Of a stretch of DNA of 64,000 bases, positions 55,756 to 64,000 are shown piece by piece. Position 1 is the first letter of the stretch. Each line of letters starts with the position of its first letter. This stretch comes from Plutella xylostella. Lineage: Eukaryota; Arthropoda; Insecta; Lepidoptera; Plutellidae. Under the pieces are notes generated by a model. It was not told the origin of the DNA. It searched no databases and saw nothing but the letters and a program-made list of their open reading frames with translations. The stretch spans positions 5,957,001 through 6,021,000 of the forward strand of contig NC_064008.1 in NCBI RefSeq assembly GCF_932276165.1, given 5' to 3'. A program made the position numbers and the translations under genes.

Positions 55756-56294
55756 GGTACTCTGACAATGGTCAGATCTCTCTGAACGTCAATGATCTTT
55801 CCACAAATCTGATAAAAGTCTGGCGACTGATGGCAGAAGCAACAAGAAAAAAAAAAAAAAAAAAAAAGGAAGAGGTGAAACAAAGTGATGTAGATGAGTC
55901 ATTTATCTTTGCAATGCAAGCTGCGCAAAAACAATAACACGTATGATTTTCCAATAATTTAAGTACAACAAAACCGAGTTTCTGATCGTAGACGACAAAC
56001 CTGCCGGTATTTTTTTTGGTTTAAGGTAGGAGAAACAGATAGATAAAGACGAAAATATAGCATAAAATCGATAAAAAATCAAACCCGGGAATTCCCGGGA
56101 ATGCTATTTTTTTCCCGGTTTCGGGAAGGACAAATTTCCCGGGAATTCCCGGGAAAGCGGGAACGAAACCCTAGTCGGGTGCACTATTCGCGGATTTAGG
56201 TGTCTGAATCATATCGATTAATCGTATGAACATTTTATTAGATTTTTGACATCTTAACCAATTAATACGAGTAACCAGTTAATTTAACATCAAA

Positions 56295-56466
56295 GAAAGA
56301 AAGAAAGATACATTTATTTGACACACTGGGACAGAATAATAAGACAAAAAAAGAAAAAGAAACAACAACAAAATAAAGAAAATACTTAATACAGAACAAA
56401 CAAAACAAATAAATAAAGGTTGCTGTCCAGAGTGTCAAAACGGCACCAGCTCAGCATATGCTATGG
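56295..56466 (-). mobile_element. Short retroelement copy with (TTTC)n tail
   Basis: A (GAAA)n run followed by 'gatacatttatttgacacac' and ending 'ggttgctgtccagag-gtcaaaa-ggcaccagctcagc' matches 5921-6090. A possible TSD ATCAAA lies at 56289-56294 and 56467-56472. It is a 5'-truncated member of the same family. Confidence 0.7.
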
Positions 56467-56472
56467 ATCAAA

Positions 56473-57865
56473 ACAACATATTGTTTATGACAGCTAAATA
56501 ATGTGGTCATATAAAATACACTTTTTCACTAGTCGCTCTCTAGTCGTAATAAGAGTCGGTTTTTCTGTGTCTGTAACCAAGGTATTAGAGTGTGTTAACT
56601 GATAGATATAAGACTATTGAGAGACTAATAATCTTATGAATTATCGTAGGTTTTTAAATTATCACTTACAGACTTTTCAATCCCCAAATGTTACCAAGCA
56701 AAAGGAACCAATTTTTTAATAAACTAATACAAAGTGGTAAAAAGTTTTGTTTAGCCCCTTTGACTGACGGCGACTAATTGAAACCGCTAAATAGATTTTG
56801 TTTGATCTTCGTTGTGAGACAGTTGTATAGAATTTTATTAAATATAATAAAAAAAAAAACTTTTGTTGAAGATGATAACACTACATCATAAGTATATAAC
56901 ACTTTAAAATATACAATTATACCTACATACTTGTATCGATAAATTTTATATCTAATCTATGTATAAATTTCATGGGGTAGGTTCTGCATTGTTGCACCCT
57001 CTTTCACTAAGGATTTATCATACTCGTATTATCACTGAGTGTGTCCGATTTTTCAGGTAATGTAATTTTCTCATTGACACTAACAAATTATGTTTTCGTT
57101 ACAGGTAAATCAACGTCAACACATGGAATACTGCAGGTATTCTACTACTCTGTGATCAATATCCAAAGGACGAGGATCACAATAAAAAAAAATACTGATT
57201 CAATCTGAAGAAAAAAAAATACACGGATAGCAAAACGAAAGCTATCCGCAATGCTTGCTAACTGTTAACTGAATTAGTTCGGTCTACCGGATACCGAAAC
57301 CTTGAACTTTGAAATCGTTTATTGACACATAAACCAACTTGGTAGGTATAAATCGCAGAGTCCGTATCAATTGATTGATTTGCAAAATTATTTATTTAAT
57401 AGATCATTCTTTAATTAATTTGTAGGTAAATAAAGGCTATGACACTACAAATTGTGATACATATATTATTATAAAGGCTGCAGTGATAGATTAGTCCTGT
57501 AAACAAAATTCCACGGCTTTATTTACAATCATATTTTATTCAAATAACCCCTAGAAATATTACATTGATTATTTAAAAACTCAACATCCCTGCATTCATT
57601 ACAAAGGTCAAATGCGGTAGATAAGGATGTCGACTCACAAACGGGAGCGGAATTGTTAGGTATACGATAATGACTGACAAATAATTACAATTTACTCTAC
57701 TTTTTAAACTGGATTACCGGAACATGAAAAAATATGACATTATTACCAATTATTTGTTTGCGTGAATTTATGGAATTATGGTCGGATGACTAAGTTTTGG
57801 GTATATTGTAGTTGAATTACAACAATAATTACTGATACCACCGCCATATAAATGTAGGTTAACAA
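56473..57865 (+). other. Intron stretch; nothing recognised
   Basis: AT-rich, no supported exon or repeat apart from 'gttctgcattgttgcaccc' near 56989, which resembles part of the SINE body. Confidence 0.5.
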
Positions 57866-59862
57866 TTTAAATAAATAATAAATAAAATAAAATAAATGTT
57901 CTTTATTTCAGGCAGCACCCATATAAAAAAATAATTACAATTACAATTAAAATGTACATCATAATATAAATACAATAAAATATAAATTACAATAAAATTA
58001 AGTAGGTAGGTACAATATAGGTACCTACAAGTCAATTATTATTAATTAAAACTAGATAAAACATTTAAAACTCTTAACTAGAGTTTCCCGTTCTCGCTCA
58101 GGTGCACGCGCAGCCAGTGCCTGAAGAAGGGCCCCGCGCACGCGTGCTGCTCGCAGATACCACGCAAAATACTATTTTGACTATCTCTCAGTCGACCCCA
58201 AAGGGATGCTATCCGCGTCCGCATCACCGCGTAGAAGTCGCGGACTCCGGCGTCGGCGAACATGCCCTTTGCGCTACAGTATCTCGGCAGCCTGAATAAT
58301 ATTCTAAAAGCATCATTATACTGTACTCTCAGAGTATTATACGCTTTTTTCGTGAAGTTAACCCATAAAGGACAAGTATAGAAAGTCTGACAGAAGGCGT
58401 TGAATAGGGTTAACTTCACCTCTCGAGTACAGTGCGCGAACCTGCGTGCGAGCATGTTACACCGCACCGCCAGAGCCCGCCGCTCCCGCTCGATGTCCGC
58501 GTCGTCACAGAGTGTCTCTGTCAGCACGTGGCCCAGATATTTAAATGTCTTCACAACCCGAATAGACGAGCCGTACAAGTATACAGGGGGCACCACATCC
58601 GGCCCCTTCCCTGCTCTAAATACCACCATTTCCGTTTTCAACACATTATATTTCAAACCGTGGTCCTTAGAAAACCTTTCACAGATAGCTATCAGCCTTC
58701 TAAGGCCATTGATCGAGGGGCTGAGAAGCACCATATCGTCAGCGTAGCTCAGACTGTTAACACATACGTTACCAATATGGCAACCGATATTGGTGCTTCT
58801 CAGCTCCACAATTAGATCATTAATATAATGGTTGAAAAGGTCGGGGGATGTCAAACCTCCTTGACGAACGCCACAGTCTAATCTAAAGTCATTAGACTGT
58901 GCGTCGCCCCATCTTACATTATTAATTTGGTTTTCGTACCAGTATCCCAACAGATCCACTACTTGAGTCGGTACCTTCGATCTCCTCAACTTATGCCACA
59001 AAATGTCATAATTGACGAGATCGAAGGCGCGACTCAGGTCTAGAAAACAAGCATAAACTGAAGTATCTCTACTTTTATAATAACTTACTGCATGTTTCAG
59101 ACTGAATATAGCAGACTCTGTCGAGACACCGGCCCGAAAACCAAACTGTGCGTCATCCAACTCAATACAGCTCGTCAACTCGGGCTGCAGGAGCCTCTCC
59201 AAGATTTTACCCATGATGGTACCGAGAGATATTGGCCTATAGTTACTGAGACTCGCCAGGTCGCCGGTCTTATTCTTAATAATTGGAACTACAGAGGTCC
59301 TCATCATTTCATCTGGTATATAATTATACCTAACAAATAAATTAAACATGTTAGACAGTACACTATAGATACGGTCCCCCGCATAGAGAATGTGCTCCAC
59401 ACTCAGCCCATCGTGCCCGGGGGATTTACCCCGCTTCATTTTTCGAATCACAGATGCTACTTCTTTGGCAGATAAATCAATTGGCTCGTGCTGAGTATGC
59501 AGCTCTGTCTGAGTATCAGGCTCATAGCTTACAGGAAGAGGCTGAACCTTAAAATGATTGGCAAACATATTTGCTATCTTAGCTTGATCCTGACTATTAT
59601 TCACACATGTAGGCAACTCTTGCTTATGATTTAACTTTTTTGTACTATTCCAAAATTTAACAAAGTTCTTATCTGATCTGCTTGCAGCTAAAATATCCAT
59701 TTTAATTTTTTCTTCATTTAATTGACATTCTTTAAGTTTACTTTTAAATTTCTTTCTACTATTCAGCATACATGTGTAAATATATCCAGTAGTTGGCTTA
59801 CCACTATCAATCCACCACTTATAGTACAGTCTAGCCTGAGCGTGGCCTGAGCGCATTTAATA
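57866..59862 (-). mobile_element. 5'-truncated non-LTR retrotransposon (LINE), minus strand
   Basis: The coding part lies at 58078-59856. The 3' UTR runs to about 57866 and ends in an ATTTT/ATTTA-rich tail (minus strand). The 5' end is cut upstream of the RT. A possible TSD 'atttaa' at both edges is weak. The protein is unlike the other two LINEs in the window, so this is a third family. Confidence 0.8.
58078..59856 (-). CDS. Non-LTR reverse transcriptase fragment, 592 aa
   Basis: The fragment begins in the linker before the RT. Visible motifs are KRGKSPGHDGLS at about residue 140, LSNYRPISLGTIMGKILE at about 205, AQFGFRAGVST, the palm motif ACFLDLSRAFDLVNYD at about 270, GVRQGGLTSPDLFN at about 330, the catalytic YADD at about 370, and the thumb motif FKYLGHVLTE. 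It ends with a stop just before 58078. The GVRQGG form and the thumb suggest a CR1/L2/RTE-like group rather than Jockey, but I cannot fix the clade. No endonuclease is present, so the copy is 5'-truncated. Its frame is intact, suggesting moderate age. The ATG at the start is probably incidental. Confidence 0.9.
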   Translation of the reverse strand: MRSGHAQARLYYKWWIDSGKPTTGYIYTCMLNSRKKFKSKLKECQLNEEKIKMDILAASRSDKNFVKFWNSTKKLNHKQELPTCVNNSQDQAKIANMFANHFKVQPLPVSYEPDTQTELHTQHEPIDLSAKEVASVIRKMKRGKSPGHDGLSVEHILYAGDRIYSVLSNMFNLFVRYNYIPDEMMRTSVVPIIKNKTGDLASLSNYRPISLGTIMGKILERLLQPELTSCIELDDAQFGFRAGVSTESAIFSLKHAVSYYKSRDTSVYACFLDLSRAFDLVNYDILWHKLRRSKVPTQVVDLLGYWYENQINNVRWGDAQSNDFRLDCGVRQGGLTSPDLFNHYINDLIVELRSTNIGCHIGNVCVNSLSYADDMVLLSPSINGLRRLIAICERFSKDHGLKYNVLKTEMVVFRAGKGPDVVPPVYLYGSSIRVVKTFKYLGHVLTETLCDDADIERERRALAVRCNMLARRFAHCTREVKLTLFNAFCQTFYTCPLWVNFTKKAYNTLRVQYNDAFRILFRLPRYCSAKGMFADAGVRDFYAVMRTRIASLWGRLRDSQNSILRGICEQHACAGPFFRHWLRVHLSENGKL

Positions 59863-60119
59863 GTTAATTCTCAGTACAAATAATGTACAGCGCAAAGCAA
59901 ATGAAAGGGGGGAAGGGGGAGAACTTCTGACTACCCCTTCGGGGATTACAGTATCGAGCATAATGTTTGTTCCAGAATTCCAGAACCTGTGTTTGGGATG
60001 AACGCCCTCTTTCCTAATATTTTAAAACTTAATCTACTTAATAAAGCAATACAGTGTAGGTACTCGTACTTAAAAAGTTATTAGGTAATTAAGTTACGTA
60101 ATTAAAAACTCAATATTTT

Positions 60120-60245
60120 GCTAATGTTGATCATCATGATCACGACCCATCACGTCCCCACTGCTGGGGCACGGGTCTCCTGCCAATGAAGGAAGGGTTT
60201 TAGGCCTAGTCCACCACGCTGGCCTAGTGCGGGCTGATGGAACAT
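60120..60245 (+). repeat. Dispersed repeat fragment, 'ccccactgctggggcacggg'
   Basis: The stretch 'ccccactgctggggcacggg', 'gttttaggcctagtccacca' and 'gctggcctagtgcgggc' belongs to an abundant lepidopteran LINE-derived repeat (from memory). Non-coding and without clear ends. Confidence 0.6.
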
Positions 60246-61619
60246 TGATATCATTTAACACTTTCAGCTTTTCCGCTCATTCTCCCCTTACTCTGGCATT
60301 CACACGAGCACACGCCGACGATAAACACAAATGAGCTTATTGTAATCCAATCTAGAGGCGTTGAAGAATAAAAGTACATTCAACTTTCATACAAAAGTTA
60401 ACTGAACGCCTGAGTGTGAATGACTGTCGCTTACGGAATGAATTGTTCCCCCTTTTTTGTATGAAACAAACCCGCTTTCATCACTATGTGTGGTGTGATA
60501 AATTATTGGGTAACGGTGGCAGTTCATTTGTCGTGATCGGAGCGGTTGGTACCAGGGCTAAAAGGGTATTTAAGGATGTAAATAACACAGTTTTATAAAT
60601 TAGTTTTATTATTGAACTATTTTACAATGTGACATTATGATACTAGTTTCGCTTCAAAAGTTTCCCTGTGAGAATGCCGAGCCTATGTGTTAATCCATAG
60701 TGTACCAACCATTTTTTTATGAAAATCTGTTCACAAACTCTTACTTGAAATATTAACAAACTTACACACATTTATTAGGTATATTTCCTTTTTTATAATA
60801 TGAGTGTAGAATAGTGTAGATGTAGATGGAGTGAATATTATCATAAAAAAATTAAAGTGCCATCCAACGCATGGAAAAAATCAATAAATTCCACATATTT
60901 TTTTTAAATATCTCCTTTCTGTTGAGCCCATTTCAGTTGGCCTCTCCCAGTGCTTCATTTTCATTGTAACATAGTAACGTACAATCGGGAACTCAATCAA
61001 AAAGGGATTACTGAAATTGGGACGTGGACTTTCGTATCGCGTGACTGAAGACTTTAAATGAGTGAAATATAGATGGCATATCACAATTAAGGATGGTATT
61101 ATGTAATTTCACTTCCTATAGTATTGAAGCCCAAATTTTGATATATTTGGTTGTGATTTTTTTAAGCGATCTCTAAAGTGACAGTTGGTAATTAGCTAAA
61201 AATTAAAAGTGAATACAGAACCCTTATATTATGTTGGTAACTGAAATACCCAAATAACGTACTTTTACAATGATTTTCGGATTCTAAATGTATTGAATTT
61301 TACAGTAGCTTTTTACAGTAGCTTTTGACTTCACGACAGGGCCCCAGGCAAAACATACAATAAACGGAGCTGATCCATGATTTTCCGGCTTAAAACCAAA
61401 AGCCCCTTTTAAAGCTAGCAATAAGTACTGCAGTGGACGGTAAGGATTTTCGTTAACAAAATAAAACGGCTCTTACACCGGAAGCAAAGCCACGGAAATC
61501 TCATCCAATTATGCGATATCCGGAGCCCGGAAACCACGGTAAGCCTTCACGGGTCACGTTCGGCTACGAAAATCATTTGAACAAGTGACTAGACGATTCC
61601 TATGGTTTTTCTAGTTTAG
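60246..61619 (+). other. Intron stretch; nothing recognised
   Basis: No supported gene; the small frames at 60416-60598 and 60881-61084 have no domain. Confidence 0.5.
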
Positions 61620-61760
61620 GGGCCTGTTTCACAATGGCAGGATAATGATTACCTGAGGGATAAAAGACATGCTGTCACTATCTAAAATATAATTTGAGAG
61701 AGTGACATCCTGGATTTTATCCTACAGGTAGCCATTATCCCGACATTCTGTAATAGGCCC
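61620..61760. mobile_element. 141-bp palindromic MITE, 'gggcctgtttcaca' ends
   Basis: Left GGGCCTGTTTCACAATGGCA pairs with right, reverse-complemented, GGGCCTATTACAGAATGTCG. Pairing continues through 'ggataatg-(a/c)tacctg', 'ggataaaa' and 'gtcact-tctaaa'. It is almost fully palindromic. PIF/Harbinger-like by its end, but no TWA duplication is visible. Confidence 0.78.
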
Positions 61761-62798
61761 AAGTACCTACATATTATTGCGATAAACTTGAACAAAAAAG
61801 GCACATTAAAGAAACATAAATCTAATCACAAGCAAATGTTCCAATTTATGACTTGTAATAAGTACCTAAGTTTCAATAGCAGAATAACCAAGGTTGATAA
61901 ATGTTTACACAGGATATATGTAAATCATACCCAGTATCATCATAGGATAGGAAACGATAGATTGTAAACAATTCACATCCTTGTAGCATTCTACCTATCA
62001 GTATAGTTTATTTACAGCTCTTTAGGTAGGGTTGCCAACTTGTCACCCAAATATAAAAAATATAGATTTCAATAACCTATATCACAATCCATTTTATGGT
62101 ATGAATTCCATATTTTGGAACATGAGAATAGGAAACGATAGATTGTAAACAATTCACATCATAGTAGCATGAAATATTACATATAATTGTCGATAAATAA
62201 CAAGGCCAAGTATTGTCACTTGAATTTTAAAGCAAATGTGTGATGCGAATTACATAACTCTCTTCCTAAACGATGTTAAACAGAACCTTTTTAATGCCAA
62301 AAGTATGTTACGGTATCTGCTGAAAACTTGGAATGGTACCAACACAATTTTCCAACGACTTGGCACAATGTTTGTGTGGCACTAAGGCTTTGTACAAGAG
62401 TTTAGTGTTTGCAAGTTTATTTTTGTGGTACTAGTAATGGGGCACTGGTCTGTTAAGGATAATTTATTCAAGACTTTCCTAGCTACATAACATTTCTGCA
62501 TTCTAGCGATAGTTAGTCAGTATCCAAAATCTTCAAGTATTGTTGATTTTATCCAATTGTTTCAAATTAATGTTTTCATTGCGCTTGCCAGTATTCATTA
62601 CGTGATTACAGTACGTGATTGAAGCAAATCTGTTATACTTTACCATGGTGACAATATCTTGTCCATCTCTAGTATTTGTCACCAAAACACTATCACGAAG
62701 GAAATTGACAACCCTAAAGCAATGTCGATAGACAAGTTCCTGTACGTTTTACTTCAGACTCACTTCGACGTATCATAGCCGCAGTTGAAACGTAAACT
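61761..62798 (+). other. Intron stretch containing a local direct repeat
   Basis: No gene was seen. A 33-bp identical repeat (61947-61979 and 62128-62160) starts ATAGGAAACGATAGATTGTA, and both copies are followed closely by 'tagtagcat' or 'tgtagcat'. Confidence 0.7.
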
Positions 62799-63113
62799 AG
62801 GGGGGTCACTCTATATATTATGACGAAAATCTAAGTTTCGGAGCGCTGTTGCGCCAACCACGACTCTTTCTTGTTGTTACTTAAACGTAAGTATTTTCAA
62901 GGACACGTAGAGGTCACGCATATCGTTTTCTAAGCTTCTTTTTTTCTTACCAAATGTCAATTTATGACATTGACTGGTTTTCCTTCGCTAGCAGCTTAGC
63001 TATGCCCTCTATCGTAAGTAAGAGAATCTTTTTTTTTATCTACAAATGTCATCCTGAAAAGCCTCATTGCACGTCAGCTCTCGCCCGTTGGTTTTTCGAC
63101 CCTCCAGTATAGT
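62799..63113. mobile_element. Longer relative of the 28218 MITE, inverted
   Basis: The left end 'ggggggtcactctatat' plus 'tgacgaaaatctaagtttcg' matches the right end of 28218-28336. The right end ('attgcacgtcagctctcgcc', 'gtttttcgaccctcc') matches that element's left end. The two therefore belong to one family in opposite orientation. The central 200 bp is absent from the shorter copy. Confidence 0.65.
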
Positions 63114-63310
63114 TTACGTTGAGCTATATTAGGATGTAAACTGCTTCTTTGGCGCCGTGGTCACATAAGCGCATGAATCTAGAACCCTCCGTGGATTGGA
63201 GTTAGATTGCGGCACTCATGAGGAGAAATATTCTAAAAAAATAATATCCAGACCCCATGCACGTATAAAAAAAACTAAATGTAGTTATGATTAACGCCTG
63301 AAAGATGTAA

Positions 63311-63507
63311 GGCCCGGGTCTCCTATTACGCGCCGTAGATCGCGTCCAGCGTCTCGCCGTAGGCCGCGTCACGATGCTCACTACATCTACGCGCCAACGT
63401 CGGCGTGTGAGGGAGACCGCATCAGTACATTTCTATAGTGAGCATCGTGACGCGGCCTACGGCGTGACGCTGGACGCGAACTACGGCGTAAATAGGAGAC
63501 CCGGGCC
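63311..63507. mobile_element. PIF/Harbinger-like MITE, second copy, TAA TSD
   Basis: The element is 197 bp, starts GGCCCGGGTCTCCTATTACG and ends 'ggagacccgggcc'. TSD TAA is at 63308-63310 and 63508-63510. It has the same length as the MITE in the copia LTR, and the right half is nearly identical. Confidence 0.92.
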
Positions 63508-63795
63508 TAAATAACACGGTGCGGCATTGCACCTCTGCATGTGATTAATTACAGGCGTGAATGTTTACGTTATGTTGCATGGATGGATATTAACGTCTTC
63601 ATTCCATGCGCCCCGAGCTATGATGATGTTCAGATGCCCAGTGTGGATAGTTCTGATGAATTTGCTCTGTTGTTGTTGGTAAACTCTTGGAAAATTTCAC
63701 CTAGCGGCAATTGTTTTGGTACTTCCTTTATACACTCACAACCAATGATAATGTTCAGGTAAGAATAGCACAAATTTACTCCTAAACGGAAAACG

Positions 63796-63852
63796 GAGCC
63801 CGGGAATCTCGACTCAGCAGTCAGTCACTAACCACTGTGCTATCCGGTCGTA
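63796..63852 (-). repeat. tRNA-like head fragment of a SINE
   Basis: The minus strand reads 'ggatagcacagtggttagtg' (A-box-like) and 'gagtcgagattcccggg' (decayed B box). It is related to the head of the SINE at 9689-9947, but the rest of the element is missing. Confidence 0.6.
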
Positions 63853-64000
63853 GTTCATGTAATTATACGCAGTCCAATTCGATATTTTGTAATACCCCAC
63901 AGTTCTGTTTACAAATTTAACTCCTGCATTTAGGCCTCGGTTTCGCAAAACTCATAAGTAGCAAGCCGAATCCACAGTGAAATGAATCCATCAGTAATAT

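Larger units (their letters stand above)
49455..55866 (+). mobile_element. 5'-truncated Jockey-type LINE, 13-bp TSD, split by gypsy
   Basis: TSD AGGAAGAGGTGAA lies at 49442-49454 and 55867-55879. The copy begins between the endonuclease and RT domains and ends in poly(A) at about 55847-55866. The gypsy element at 51212-55755 interrupts its 3' UTR. Without gypsy the copy is 1863 bp. It lies inside the hAT-like element, so it is younger than that element. Confidence 0.9.
48582..56173. mobile_element. hAT-like element, host of a nested cluster
   Basis: Ends are TAGGGTTTCGTT on the left and its inverted match at the right. TSD is GTCGGGTG at 48574-48581 and 56174-56181. Both subterminal regions carry palindromic 'ttcccgggaattcccgggaa' repeats (about 48615-48675 and 56083-56160). 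The 8-bp TSD and end sequence support hAT. After subtracting nested insertions the element is about 0.9 kb, so it is probably non-autonomous. The frame just right of the LINE TSD (QSDVDESFIFAMQAAQKQ, then stop at about 55937) might be a transposase remnant, but I cannot show it. Confidence 0.88.

Noticed and set aside
63541..63762. Possible exon ending at CAG|GTAAGA
   Set aside because: The donor-like site is suggestive, but the peptide matches nothing I know and no acceptor is evident; not an mim exon 2.

Overview
The window looks like lepidopteran (moth or butterfly) nuclear DNA. It is AT-rich and almost free of host exons. It is packed with insect retrotransposons, tRNA-derived SINEs and small terminal-inverted-repeat (TIR) elements of types common in Lepidoptera. 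The species cannot be told from the sequence. All family names rest on motif reading and memory; no database search was possible.

Host gene. The only convincing host coding sequence is a 24-codon exon at 121-192. Its peptide closely resembles the N-terminus of the I-BAR (IMD) domain of MTSS1/missing-in-metastasis, and it ends at a consensus splice donor. No matching second exon was found, so about 63.8 kb to the window end reads as the first intron of a mim/MTSS1-like gene.

Layout. 193-4.2 kb: plain intron with a truncated SINE. 4.2-7.2 kb: a 5'-truncated LINE split by a hAT-type MITE with an 8-bp target-site duplication (TSD) and by a second insertion. 9.7 kb: a complete tRNA-derived SINE. 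13.6-15.2 kb: a LINE tail coding for an alphavirus/tobamovirus-type SF1 helicase domain, flanked by a 15-bp TSD. 16-23 kb: mostly unannotated intron, with one dispersed repeat and a possible LTR relic. 23.1-24.1 kb: a foldback-like element with a minisatellite core. 26.3 kb: a palindromic MITE carrying an 82-bp inverted copy of its own flank. 29.0-33.8 kb: an intact, young copia element sitting in an older palindromic repeat and carrying a MITE in its 5' LTR. 40.8-44.6 kb: a cluster of 'accgacttcaaaaaa' repeats, one split by a 1.18-kb TIR element. 48.6-56.2 kb: a Russian-doll nest in which a hAT-like element holds a MITE and a Jockey LINE, and the LINE holds an intact gypsy element with identical LTRs. 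57.9-59.9 kb: another truncated LINE. 60-64 kb: several MITEs and repeat fragments.

How the parts relate. There is no operon or pathway here. The biology is a layered record of transposition inside a long intron. TSDs give the relative order of many insertions. The copia and gypsy polyproteins are the only long intact reading frames and may be recently active.
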